DNA from: Sphingomonas yabuuchiae
GTDB taxonomy: Bacteria > Pseudomonadota > Alphaproteobacteria > Sphingomonadales > Sphingomonadaceae
Reading direction: 5' to 3'
Assembly: GCF_014199595.1 (NCBI RefSeq)
Contig: NZ_JACHNX010000009.1
Coordinates: 95,258-159,257, forward strand
Length of the DNA stretch: 64,000 nucleotides
Shown here one piece after another: positions 43,628-53,825 of the stretch. The stretch's first letter is position 1, and the number at the start of each line of letters is the position of its first letter. The position numbers and the translations under genes were made by a program. Under the pieces are notes generated by a model. It made no database searches. It saw only the letters and a program-made list of their open reading frames with translations, and was not told where the DNA came from.

Positions 43628-44752
43628 TTATTGGCCGAGCAGCTTCAGTACGTCCTTCTGGCTCTGATTGGCCTGGGCGAGCATCGCGGTCGAAGCCTGG
43701 GCGAGGATCTGCGCGCGGGCGAGCTTCACCGACTCTTCGGAATAATCGGTATCGGCGATCCGCGAGCGGGCTTCCGACAGGTTGGTCGTGCCGCTGGTCA
43801 GCGTGCTGACCGCCGATTGCAGTCGGTTAGCCGTCGCGCCCAATTGTCCCTGGACGCTCGCCACCGTGCCGAGCAGTTCATCTACGCGCTTCAGCGTATT
43901 ATCGGTGCGATAGCGGTTGGTAACGTTCAGTTCGTCGGTCAGCGAAAATTGGCGACGCTGGATAAATTCATCATAGCTATAACCTGCGCTGTAGGTCGAG
44001 CCGTTGCGATCATACCACTGATCTCCGACGCGCTGATAGACGATGCGGCCGATATCGTCCCGCGTGATATCGTCTCCTGCGATTTTTCCCTTCGCCATAT
44101 AGTCGTCGAACGTCACCAAATGAGATTTTGTGGTGTCTAGGCTGTTCAGAGTTTGAGGTTGTGTAAGGCGAGCTTGGTAATCATTGTACCAATAGCCGTC
44201 TATATTCCGAACATAGGCTGTGGGGATAGGCGGTACAGATATAGGAATCGTGTCGCTGATATTGGGCCCCGCCTGAACGTTGAGCTTTACGCTGGCATCG
44301 ACCAGTTGATTGTTGCTGTCGTACACAGGCGGATTGTTGTTGAACAACGCCACCCCGTTGAACGAGGCATTAAAAAGCGTCTGGTCGATCTGCGTCGACA
44401 CGGCGGTCACTTCCAGCTGGAGCGCCGCGCGGTCGCTCATGCTGTACGTGCCGGATCCCGCCTGCACCGCCAGTTCGCGCACCCGTTGCAGCATGTTGGA
44501 CACTTCGGTCAGCGCACCGTCGGCGGTCTGGACCAGCGAGACGCCGTCCATCGCATTGCGGATGCCCTGCGTCATGCCGCGGATCTGCGCCGTCATGGAA
44601 CTGCTGATCGCCAGCCCGGCCGCATCGTCCTTGGCCGAATTGATCCGCTGGCCCGAGGATAGCCGCGCCATGGACTGGGCCAGATCGGTGTTGGCGCGCT
44701 GCGTGGCCGCCATCGCTCGAAGCGCGGCGCCGTTGGTGTTGATGACCGTCAT
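43628..44752 (-). CDS. Flagellin
   Basis: 374 residues. The conserved N-terminal D0/D1 helices (TVINTNGAALRAMAATQRAN, LSSGQRINSAKDDAAGLAIS) and C-terminal helices (LSEARSRIADTDYSEESVKL, STAMLAQANQSQKDVLKLLG) are intact. The centre (about residues 145-285) is tyrosine- and aspartate-rich (NIDGYWYNDYQARLTQPQ) and its DNA is visibly less GC-rich than the flanks, as expected for the surface-exposed variable domain. No other flagellar gene is in the window. The start at ATG 44752 has GGGAG upstream and matches typical flagellin N-termini. Confidence 0.95.
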   Translation of the reverse strand: MTVINTNGAALRAMAATQRANTDLAQSMARLSSGQRINSAKDDAAGLAISSSMTAQIRGMTQGIRNAMDGVSLVQTADGALTEVSNMLQRVRELAVQAGSGTYSMSDRAALQLEVTAVSTQIDQTLFNASFNGVALFNNNPPVYDSNNQLVDASVKLNVQAGPNISDTIPISVPPIPTAYVRNIDGYWYNDYQARLTQPQTLNSLDTTKSHLVTFDDYMAKGKIAGDDITRDDIGRIVYQRVGDQWYDRNGSTYSAGYSYDEFIQRRQFSLTDELNVTNRYRTDNTLKRVDELLGTVASVQGQLGATANRLQSAVSTLTSGTTNLSEARSRIADTDYSEESVKLARAQILAQASTAMLAQANQSQKDVLKLLGQ

Positions 44753-44889
44753 GGTAACTCCCATCCCCTGACGAGCGCGGGAGGCCCCGCGCGCGAGAAA
44801 GATGGTTGACGAAATTAACCATGATCAAACAATCCGGGCTTTTCCCGGATATTAGCGGGTGACCGTGAGATTTTCGGGGTTCGGGGCTT

Positions 44890-45018
44890 TCCCTCCCCCA
44901 TCCCCTCCCGCCTGCGGGAGGGGCGGGCCCGGGGCGATAGCATGCGCCGCCGCGACGTTGGTCCCGAAGCTCACCCAGTATCGCTCCCCTCCCGCAGGCG
45001 GGAGGGGATGGGGGAGGG
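44890..45018. repeat. BIME-like element with 20-bp perfect terminal inverted repeats
   Basis: CCCTCCCCCATCCCCTCCCG (44891-44910) and its exact complement CGGGAGGGGATGGGGGAGGG (44999-45018) bound a ~128-bp unit. Each end also carries its own CCCCTCCCG..CGGGAGGGG hairpin. It occupies much of the 44753-45041 gap; no gene is visible in that gap. Confidence 0.85.
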
Positions 45019-45041
45019 CACTTGCCCCGAACGAAACCCCC

Positions 45042-45503
45042 TCAGTCGGTGCCCCGAAACGGCACCAAGGTCCGATACTGCGCCAACGGCGGCGCCCCCG
45101 CGACCACCGCCCCGCGTTTCAGCAGAAAGGCATGGCGGACGATCTCCGCCTGCTGCTCGAGTCCATAGCGATCGAAGCGCCGCCCCGGCTTCAGGCAATA
45201 GCTATAGCGGCAAAAGGGATGGCGTTTCAGCGGCAGGAATATGCCCCGCTGATGCTGCCAGATATGCACCATCTCATGGATGAACAGCCCCTGCTCATGC
45301 AGCGGACAGGCGCCGAAATCCTCGCGCCACAGATCGCCCTTGGGGTGGAAATGGATGCAGCCTGTCGGTGCCATCACCGTGTCGCGCGGCTGGAAAAACG
45401 CCCATTTGGTCGGCGACAGGCGAACCTGCGTATAGTCGATCGCATCGCCGAAGACGGACCGGGCCAGCGTTTCTTCCGCCGGGGTGAGGGGGCGCTTGGT
45501 CAT
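45042..45503 (-). CDS. Vgr-related/DUF4157-like protein with zinc-peptidase-type motif
   Basis: 153 residues: KRPLTPAEETLARSVFGDAI, DTVMAPTGCIHFHPKGDLW, and LFIHEMVHIWQHQRGIF, which has an HExxH-like arrangement (HEMVH). The N-terminal Y-T-Q-V-R pattern and the motif resemble proteins annotated as Vgr-related. No signal peptide. Enzymatic activity is unproven. Confidence 0.75.
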   Translation of the reverse strand: MTKRPLTPAEETLARSVFGDAIDYTQVRLSPTKWAFFQPRDTVMAPTGCIHFHPKGDLWREDFGACPLHEQGLFIHEMVHIWQHQRGIFLPLKRHPFCRYSYCLKPGRRFDRYGLEQQAEIVRHAFLLKRGAVVAGAPPLAQYRTLVPFRGTD

Positions 45504-45572
45504 GGCACCCAGATGGGGCGCATGGCGTGGGTAGGAAAGGGGCGGGCCGGTCTCACGGCCCGCCCCCGTTCA

Positions 45573-47654
45573 TCAGCTCCGCCGGGCGGTGAGCCACTGG
45601 GTGTTGGCCAGCGGCTTGGCGACGATACGGACCTCGCCGATATGGCCGAAATAGCCGTCCTTGCGCGCGCCGTCCCACCAGGCGGCGCCCAGCACCCAGG
45701 GCATGTCGGCGGCAAGCGTCGCGATGCCGACCTGGCCCGCGCTGTTGCGCAGTACGGGCGCGCCATCGACATAGAGGATGGTTTCGTTCGCCACCGGATC
45801 GTTGACGATCGCGATATGATACCAGGTGTCGACCATCACCTCACCCGACCAGTTGGCCTGCGGATAGGCGGTGTTGGAGGCGGGCACGACCTCCCACTGG
45901 ACTTCGCGCAGCGACGAGATGGCGAACAGGACCGGCGGCGCTTCCCTGTCGCCGCCCGCAAAGCCCGGCAGCTTGCCGCGATTGCCGTTGCGGGTCAGGA
46001 TATTGCCCCAGCGGTGGTTGGTCACCGTCCAGTTCGCGTCGATCTTGATGAACGCCTCGACCGTATAGCCTGCGCCGAAGGTCGCCGCGTTGATCGGCGC
46101 ATTGGTGGCGGTCGCGAAGGCGCTGCTGCGCGCGGTCACTTTGTCGGTGTTGCGGAAGCGCACGCTGCCCGGTGCGGAGGACAGGCGGTGGCGGTCGGTC
46201 GACCAGACCACGTCCTCGACCATCGCCGGGCCCGACAGCGGTACGCGCGTCATCGGGTTGCGGCCGGTCGCATCGGGCAGCGTCTCGCCGACCTGGACGA
46301 TCTTGCCGTCGACGATGCCGCTGGCCACGCGCCAGTGCGCGGCGGTCTCGGCGATCTTGGGATAGTCGTCGGCATCGCGCGGCAGCACCTCGGCCGGGGC
46401 GGCGGGTTCGGTATAGCCCGACAGCAGCGCGGTACGAACGCGCGGCAGGATCGGCACGCCCGCCGTCATCTCGGTATAGGCGAAACTCGGCAGGAAGCGG
46501 GCGAAGCGCTTCTTGAAGTCGATGTTGATGGTGAAGCGGTTGTTCGCATCCTCCAGCACCGCGCGGTCGAACTGGTTCAGCGTTTCCTTGGGCTTCTGCA
46601 CGACCCAGGGCGAGAAGCTCATGACGTCGATCTTGTTGGCCGAGAAGTCGATTTCGTAGAGCCGCATCAGCGCGTTGCCGCCCTGATAGGCCATCTGGTA
46701 ATCGACGACCATCTCATGGACCGGATTGCCGAAGTCGTTGGTCTTGGTCAGCAGCGCGGCACCATGGTGATGGCCGTTCAGCGTCATGAAGATCTGGTCG
46801 TTGTCGCGGATCAGGGTGTTCCACAACATCAGGCCGTAATCGGTCTCCAACGGGCTCTTGCCGTCCTTGTCGATGTTGAGCAGCTGGTGGTTGGCCAGGA
46901 TGACCGGCAGCGTCGGGTTGCGGCGGATCGCGTCCCGCGCCCACAAAATTCCTGCATCCGAGATGCGCCAGGACAGCGACAGCACCATGAACTTTACGCC
47001 GTACATCTCGAAGATGTGATATTCGTGGAAGCCGGTGCGGTCACGCTCGCGGAAGGTCGACTGGTTCTGCGCGCGCGAGGTCGGGAACCAGGTCAGATAG
47101 GGCTCGGACGACAGAGTGCGCTGGCTGTCGGTGCCTGCCTGCTGGTCGGCCGGGACGTGGTAATCGACATCGTACAGGACGTCGTGATTGCCCGCCAAGA
47201 TCGAATAGGGAATGCGCGCCGTCTCCAGCCGCTTCATCGCGGCATCGGCTACCGCCCATTGCGCGGGCTTGCGCACCTGGTCCACCACGTCGCCCAGATG
47301 GATCACGAAGGGGATCGCATAGGCCTGGGCGTTGTCGACGATCCACTGGGTCTGCGCCGCGAACGGCTCCGAGCCATATTTGCGCTGGAACTGGCGGTTC
47401 TCGTCGACGGTCGCGTAGCGCGAATAGAATTGCGTGTCGGGCAGCACCGCGATCGAGAAGCTGGTGGTGCCGACCGGCGCGGCGGCGGCCGTTCCCGTGG
47501 CGGTCGTCGGCTTGGCGTTGAGCAGCGCATCGTCGTCGCACGCCGCCAGCGCCCCCGTCAGCGGCAGCATCGACAGACTCGCGGCCCCGCGCAGCAACTG
47601 CCGCCGGTCGGCGATCCGCCGCAAGGTGAACCGGGTTTCGTTTGTATCGGACAT
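45573..47654 (-). CDS. Secreted metallophosphoesterase with C-terminal LamG-like domain
   Basis: 693 residues. The leader RRQLLRGAASLSMLPLTGAL+AAC combines a twin-arginine-like start with a lipobox. The calcineurin-type phosphoesterase domain has VLPDTQFYS, VIHLGDVVDQV, LAGNHDVLYDVDYH, ILANHQLL and LNGHHHGAAL, the complete metal-ligand series. The last ~180 residues (TVEAFIKIDANWTVTNHRWG, DTWYHIAIVNDPVANETILY) look like a concanavalin/LamG jelly roll. Likely acts outside the inner membrane on an unknown phosphoester. Confidence 0.88.
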   Translation of the reverse strand: MSDTNETRFTLRRIADRRQLLRGAASLSMLPLTGALAACDDDALLNAKPTTATGTAAAAPVGTTSFSIAVLPDTQFYSRYATVDENRQFQRKYGSEPFAAQTQWIVDNAQAYAIPFVIHLGDVVDQVRKPAQWAVADAAMKRLETARIPYSILAGNHDVLYDVDYHVPADQQAGTDSQRTLSSEPYLTWFPTSRAQNQSTFRERDRTGFHEYHIFEMYGVKFMVLSLSWRISDAGILWARDAIRRNPTLPVILANHQLLNIDKDGKSPLETDYGLMLWNTLIRDNDQIFMTLNGHHHGAALLTKTNDFGNPVHEMVVDYQMAYQGGNALMRLYEIDFSANKIDVMSFSPWVVQKPKETLNQFDRAVLEDANNRFTINIDFKKRFARFLPSFAYTEMTAGVPILPRVRTALLSGYTEPAAPAEVLPRDADDYPKIAETAAHWRVASGIVDGKIVQVGETLPDATGRNPMTRVPLSGPAMVEDVVWSTDRHRLSSAPGSVRFRNTDKVTARSSAFATATNAPINAATFGAGYTVEAFIKIDANWTVTNHRWGNILTRNGNRGKLPGFAGGDREAPPVLFAISSLREVQWEVVPASNTAYPQANWSGEVMVDTWYHIAIVNDPVANETILYVDGAPVLRNSAGQVGIATLAADMPWVLGAAWWDGARKDGYFGHIGEVRIVAKPLANTQWLTARRS

Positions 47655-47846
47655 GGTCAAAATTCCCCCACTTTTCGCTCCATCGAGCAAGCGGGAGGCG
47701 CTGTATGGCGCGACTTTGACACATGAGGGACCGAAATATTACCGATTTTGGTCTGACGTGAAAAAGCGCAAAATATCCCGTCATCTATCCGGCAGCTATA
47801 TTCCTGCCTCCTAAGCGGTGATGCAATTGCGTTTAACTAACACGAG

Positions 47847-47944
47847 CCCCTCCCCTTCAGGGGAGGGGTTGGGGTGGGGCTTCGCCATAGGCGGCACGCT
47901 TGCGGAAGCGCCCCACCCCCGGCCCCTCCCCTGAAGGGGAGGGG
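47847..47944. repeat. Paired GC hairpins in inverted orientation (BIME-like element)
   Basis: CCCCTCCCCTTCAGGGGAGG+GG (47847-47868) and CCCCTCCCCTGAAGGGGAGG+GG (47923-47944) are mirror images. Next to them GGTTGGGGTGGGGCTTCG faces CGCCCCACCCCCGG. It lies in the 381-base region 47655-48035 between two minus-strand genes, which otherwise shows only AT-richer presumptive promoter sequence (47700-47820) and no gene. Confidence 0.85.
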
Positions 47945-48035
47945 TGCGTCCATCTTATGTCCTCTCGCTCCAATCGTCTTTCGTCGAGGGGGCTGGAAAG
48001 ATGCACCGTGAATGACGATGGGCGTTCGAAAACCG

Positions 48036-48482
48036 TTATTGCCCCGGGGCAGGATCGCCCGCCGCGATCACCCGCGCGCCCTGGCGCAGGCGGGTGCCGT
48101 CCGAAAAAGTCAGCAGCAACGACAGGATGCGTCCCGGCTTGACGCCCTGGTTCATGTCGTAAAGCATCACATGCCGCCCGCCCGGTTCGAAGGCGACGGT
48201 GGCCCCGGCCGGGATGGGCACGGAATCGACCTTCTTCATGGCCATGCCGCCCTCGTGCATCTCGCTGGTGATCGCGACGTCGCTGCTGACGCCGATCAGG
48301 TTCAGCGGCTTGGGGCCGCCATGCACGATGAAATAGGCCGCTGCGGGGCGCCCCGGCACGGCGGCCAGGCGGACCCAGCCTTCCTCGGCATAAAGCTCGG
48401 GCTTGGCCGAACATCCGCCCAGCGCCCCCAGTCCCACCGCCCCCGCGATGGCCCAGAGGCCCAGAAAAGTGGCGCGACGCAT
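48036..48482 (-). CDS. PCuAC family copper chaperone lipoprotein
   Basis: 148 residues. Leader MRRATFLGLWAIAGAVGLGA with lipobox LGGC. The mature part EGWVRLAAVPGRPAAAYFIV leads to the copper site: TSEMHEGGMAMKKVDSVPIP and GGRHVMLYDMN, matching the H-x(n)-M / H-x-M pattern. It probably delivers Cu(I) to cytochrome oxidase. Divergent from dnaK. Confidence 0.87.
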   Translation of the reverse strand: MRRATFLGLWAIAGAVGLGALGGCSAKPELYAEEGWVRLAAVPGRPAAAYFIVHGGPKPLNLIGVSSDVAITSEMHEGGMAMKKVDSVPIPAGATVAFEPGGRHVMLYDMNQGVKPGRILSLLLTFSDGTRLRQGARVIAAGDPAPGQ

Positions 48483-48535
48483 GACAAACCCTCCCGTTTC
48501 GGCAAATCCCGAGGCGACACTAGGTTCCATCCAAT

Positions 48536-48566
48536 CTTGCGGCAACGGATCGCCCACCTATATCCG
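48536..48566 (+). promoter_or_regulatory. RpoH (sigma-32) promoter of dnaK
   Basis: CTTG at 48536-48539, a 17-base spacer, then CCTATATCCG at 48557-48566. This matches the alphaproteobacterial RpoH pattern CTTG-N17-CYTATNTNNG at every defined position. It is about 95 bases upstream of the dnaK ATG. Confidence 0.82.
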
Positions 48567-48661
48567 CCTTCGTGAACGGGGTTTTCGGTTGCCGCTTTCG
48601 GGACCGGACGGCCCCGGCATCGAACTTCCAGACTATGTTCTTGAGGGGCATTTAGAGACTT

Positions 48662-50560
<1,899 letters not shown>

Positions 50561-50567
50561 GACGGTC

Positions 50568-50600
50568 GGCCCGGTCCCCCTGTCGGTAGGGCCGGGCCTT
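50568..50600 (+). terminator. Weak stem-loop after dnaK
   Basis: GGCCCGG pairs with CCGGGCC, followed by TTCGG, within the dnaK-dnaJ gap. The lack of a T-tract suggests partial termination or processing rather than a full stop. Confidence 0.4.
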
Positions 50601-50737
50601 CGGTCCAGAATTTGCGAATACCGCCCCGATCGATGTGTCGGGGCATGAAGTGGCGAAGCGCTTGGGCGGTCGCTCCGTCCGGCCTGACGGCACGGTCGGC
50701 GGCCGCACCATCCACCAGCGCAGGGGCGAGACCGGGC

Positions 50738-51862
50738 ATGAGCACGACGATCGACTATTATGAACTGCTCGAATGCGAGCGCACGGCGGACGATGCGACG
50801 ATCAAATCGCGCTACCGCAAGCTGGCCATGCAATACCATCCGGACCGCAATGCGGGGTGCAAGGACTCCGAGGCCAAGTTCAAGGCGATCAGCGAAGCCT
50901 ATGACTGTCTGAAGGACCCACAGAAGCGGGCGGCCTATGACCGCTATGGCCATGCTGCGTTCCAGCAGGGCATGGGCGGCGGCGGCGGCGCGCAGGATTT
51001 TGGTGCCTTTTCGGACATTTTCGAAAGCGTCTTCGGCGAGTTCATGGGCGGCGGACGTGGCGGCGGGCGGCAACAGCCGCGTCGCGGCGCGGACCTGCGC
51101 TACGACATGGAAATCTCCCTCGAAGAGGCATTTCACGGCAAGCAGACCGAGATAACGGTCGATGTCTCGGCGGCATGCGATACCTGTGACGGCACGGGCG
51201 CCAAGGCCGGGACCAGTGCCAAGACCTGTCAGCAGTGCGGCGGCCACGGCAAGGTCCGCGCACAGCAGGGCTTCTTCGTGGTCGAGCGGACCTGCCCGGT
51301 CTGTCAGGGCGCAGGCCAGATCATCGCCGATCCCTGCCCCGATTGTCGCGGCGACGGGCGCGTCGAAAAGACCAAGACGCTGGCCGTCAACATCCCGGCG
51401 GGCGTCGATGAAGGCACCCGCATCCGCCTGACCGGTGAAGGCGAGGCGGGCGCGCGGGGGGCTCCGGCGGGCGACCTCTACATCTTCCTTCACGTCAAGC
51501 GTCACGCCCTGTTCGAGCGCGAGGGCACGACCCTGTTCGCGCGTGCGCCGATCAGCTTCACCACGGCGGCGCTGGGCGGCTCGCTGTCCATCCCCGGCCT
51601 CGATGGCCGTAGCCATGAAATCAAGATCCCGGCGGGCATCCAGTCGGGCAAGCAACTCCGCCAGCGCGGGGCGGGCATGCCCGTGCTGCAAGGCCGCGGC
51701 ACCGGCGATCTGGTCATCCAGATCGAAGTCGAAACGCCGACCAAGCTCTCCACCCGCCAGCGCGAATTGCTCGAACTGTTCCGTGAAACGGAAACAGGCG
51801 ACGAATGCCCTGAAAGTCAGGGCTTTTTTGCCAAGCTGAAGAGTGTCTTCGCGGGCGAATGA
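50738..51862 (+). CDS. dnaJ: DnaJ, Hsp40 co-chaperone
   Basis: 374 residues. J-domain [20 protein letters not shown] with the HPD at YHPDRN. Then a glycine-rich region, four zinc-finger repeats ([32 protein letters not shown]) and the C-terminal substrate domain. It stimulates DnaK ATPase. I use ATG 50738, which places the J-domain at the N-terminus. Confidence 0.97.
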   Translation: MSTTIDYYELLECERTADDATIKSRYRKLAMQYHPDRNAGCKDSEAKFKAISEAYDCLKDPQKRAAYDRYGHAAFQQGMGGGGGAQDFGAFSDIFESVFGEFMGGGRGGGRQQPRRGADLRYDMEISLEEAFHGKQTEITVDVSAACDTCDGTGAKAGTSAKTCQQCGGHGKVRAQQGFFVVERTCPVCQGAGQIIADPCPDCRGDGRVEKTKTLAVNIPAGVDEGTRIRLTGEGEAGARGAPAGDLYIFLHVKRHALFEREGTTLFARAPISFTTAALGGSLSIPGLDGRSHEIKIPAGIQSGKQLRQRGAGMPVLQGRGTGDLVIQIEVETPTKLSTRQRELLELFRETETGDECPESQGFFAKLKSVFAGE

Positions 51863-51918
51863 CGGTCGTGTACCGGGGTGTTCCCGGCCACGATCAGAGC
51901 GAATTGATATGAGGACTC

Positions 51919-51949
51919 TTCCCTCGCCCCTCTGCGAGGGGAGAGGGAA
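51919..51949. repeat. GC hairpin repeat (TTCCCTCGCCCCTC / GAGGGGAGAGGGAA)
   Basis: A near-perfect 14-base inverted repeat downstream of dnaJ in a ~200-base gap (51863-52064) with no gene. It may end the dnaKJ transcript. Confidence 0.7.
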
Positions 51950-52064
51950 GTAGCCATGACGAATGTCGATCTGTCCCAAGACGGGCGCTCGACTTTTGGC
52001 AAGCGTACGCTAGGCATGGCCTCACCGTACTCCCCCCCGGTGCCTGATATTCTGGGGGGGAATC

Positions 52065-53048
52065 ATGTCCGAAATCATTGAGGCGATGCCGCCCGCGTCC
52101 CGGTTCGCGATCACGCTGGACCGTATCGAGCGTTTCTATCTCCTGCTGCTGAGGGCGGCGATCCTGGTCATCGCCACGGTGGTACTGATCTGGGCGGCCT
52201 GGCTGGCTGTCTCAGCGACCGTCCGTATCATGCGTTCGCCAGCCTCTGTGGTGGAACAGCCGGTGTCGGTCGTCGCATCCGAACTGCCCGCTGCCATCGC
52301 GCCGGAGGCGGCCAAGGCGGCCGCCAAGCGGACCGAGGGCGCATCGCTCAAGGCCGAGCGCGCTTTCTACAAGCGTTTCGTCGAGCAGTATCACGGCCTC
52401 TACCAGGCCCGGTTCGAGCCGTTCCGCCGTGCGGAGGACAAGCGCCTCAATCGCGACGAATTTGACGACAACTTCGTGCAATCGGGCGAGCGGCTGGCCG
52501 CGCTGGCGCGGGGCGAGGGCAACTTTGCCAAGGATCGGACCGACCTGGAGGAATTGCTGCAGGTCATGACCCAGGCGTCCACCTTGCCCGAAACGCTGGC
52601 GCGGCTGAATCAATATAAGAATGCGGTCAAGAAACCGGTCCGGCGTCAGGTCGAACGTTTCCGCCCCGAGTCGCGTCGCGGTTGGGACAGCCTGAGCACC
52701 AGTTGCGAAGGCTGGTATGAGTCGCCTGTGGGCTGTGCCGTCACGCGGCAGGTCAGCGTGCCCTATACGCAGACGGTGACGGCGATGGCTTTGCCGGAGG
52801 GATTGCTGTCGCATACCCAGATTTTCCGTGGGATGCAGGATCGCTATTTCGCCTTGCTCACCGAACGTCGCGAGCGTGAGGCTGCATCGGTCAGCGCCAA
52901 GCGGGCCGACATCGCGGAGGGACAGATCATCGGTTGGGGATCGCTGCACCTGATGCTGTATGTGCTGGCCGGATTTTTGGTTCTGATGTTTTTCTTTCTC
53001 CTGATTGCGATCGAACGTCATCAGCGCCGGGTCAACGTCCGGGGGTAA
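52065..53048 (+). CDS. Predicted membrane protein with two terminal helices, unknown function
   Basis: 327 residues. The first membrane helix is at about residues 30-52 (AAILVIATVVLIWAAWLAVS) and the second near 295-318 (LHLMLYVLAGFLVLMFFFLL). Between them lies a ~240-residue soluble, charged, probably periplasmic region (ERAFYKRFVEQYHGLYQARF) with two cysteines (STSCEGWYESPVGCAV). A very G-rich ribosome site (GGGGGGGAATC) precedes the ATG. No family recognised. Confidence 0.75.
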   Translation: MSEIIEAMPPASRFAITLDRIERFYLLLLRAAILVIATVVLIWAAWLAVSATVRIMRSPASVVEQPVSVVASELPAAIAPEAAKAAAKRTEGASLKAERAFYKRFVEQYHGLYQARFEPFRRAEDKRLNRDEFDDNFVQSGERLAALARGEGNFAKDRTDLEELLQVMTQASTLPETLARLNQYKNAVKKPVRRQVERFRPESRRGWDSLSTSCEGWYESPVGCAVTRQVSVPYTQTVTAMALPEGLLSHTQIFRGMQDRYFALLTERREREAASVSAKRADIAEGQIIGWGSLHLMLYVLAGFLVLMFFFLLIAIERHQRRVNVRG

Positions 53049-53130
53049 CTCGGCGGGACGCTGGTTGAGGAGCGCTTGCCAGCATGGCGGGCGCTCCTTC
53101 ATGATGGTTAGCGATATGAGGAGATTGCCG

Positions 53131-53643
53131 ATGCGGAATATGATGTCTTGCATGACCATGGTGGCGGCCGCGCTGATGCTCCCCGCCGCCGCGCCGGTAT
53201 CGGCCCCGCGCGTCGGGATCGGCAGTTTCGAGGCGCTGCCCAAGCCGCTGCCGCTGCCCTATCATGCGGGTGATGCCAAGGCGGCGATCGCGGCGGCGCG
53301 GGTGCGGGCGGCGAAGGCGCATAAGCGGGTGCTGATCGATCTGGGCGGCAATTGGTGTCTCGACTGCCGGTTGCTGGCGGGCGTGATGGAAACGCCGCAG
53401 ATGCGTCCCTTCGTCGCGAAGCATTTCGAGGTGGTGACGGTCGATGTCGGCCGCTTCGACCAGAATATGGATATTCCGGCGTCCTATGGCATCAAGGGGC
53501 GGCTTCAGGGCGTGCCCGCGGTGCTGATCGTCGATCCCAAGACCAACAGGCTGGTCAATGCCGGACGCGAGACCGCGCTGGCCGATGCGCGGGCGATGAC
53601 GCCGCAGGCGGTGGCGGACTGGCTGGCGGGTTGGGTGGGATAG
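53131..53643 (+). CDS. Thioredoxin-fold exported protein
   Basis: 170 residues with a signal peptide (RNMMSCMTMVAAALMLPAAA) and a thioredoxin-like domain with the active-site pair NWCLDC near residues 75-80, then VVTVDVGRFDQNMDIPASYG and the cis-proline loop GVPAVLIVDP. Probably a periplasmic thiol-disulfide protein (DsbD-gamma/thioredoxin_7 like). Start at 53131 because GAGGAGA lies 7-8 bases upstream; two earlier in-frame ATGs exist. Confidence 0.85.
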   Translation: MRNMMSCMTMVAAALMLPAAAPVSAPRVGIGSFEALPKPLPLPYHAGDAKAAIAAARVRAAKAHKRVLIDLGGNWCLDCRLLAGVMETPQMRPFVAKHFEVVTVDVGRFDQNMDIPASYGIKGRLQGVPAVLIVDPKTNRLVNAGRETALADARAMTPQAVADWLAGWVG

Positions 53644-53680
53644 ACCCATAGGCCGGTTGATTTCCGGCTGACGGTGTTCC

Positions 53681-53782
53681 CTCCCCCAGCCCCTCCCGCT
53701 TGCGGGAGGGGCTGGGGGAAAGAGGGTCCGCATTTCCCCAAGCTACTCCCCTCCCGCAGGCGGGAGGGGCAGGGGGAGGGGA
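53681..53782. repeat. Paired GC hairpins in inverted orientation (BIME-like element)
   Basis: CTCCCCCAGCCCCTCCCGCT..GGGAGGGGCTGGGGG (53681-53718) and CCCCTCCCGCAGGCGGGAGG+GGCAGGGGGAGGG (53748-53780) face each other. It lies between convergent thioredoxin-like and purB genes. Confidence 0.82.
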
Positions 53783-53825
53783 GTCCCTATCGGCACTTGC
53801 CGCGCCAATGGGACTCCCCCGACAG

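Noticed and set aside
47700..47800. Pho box upstream of the metallophosphoesterase
   Set aside because: The CTGACG/CCGTCAT-like strings are not spaced or similar enough to paired CTGTCAT sites.
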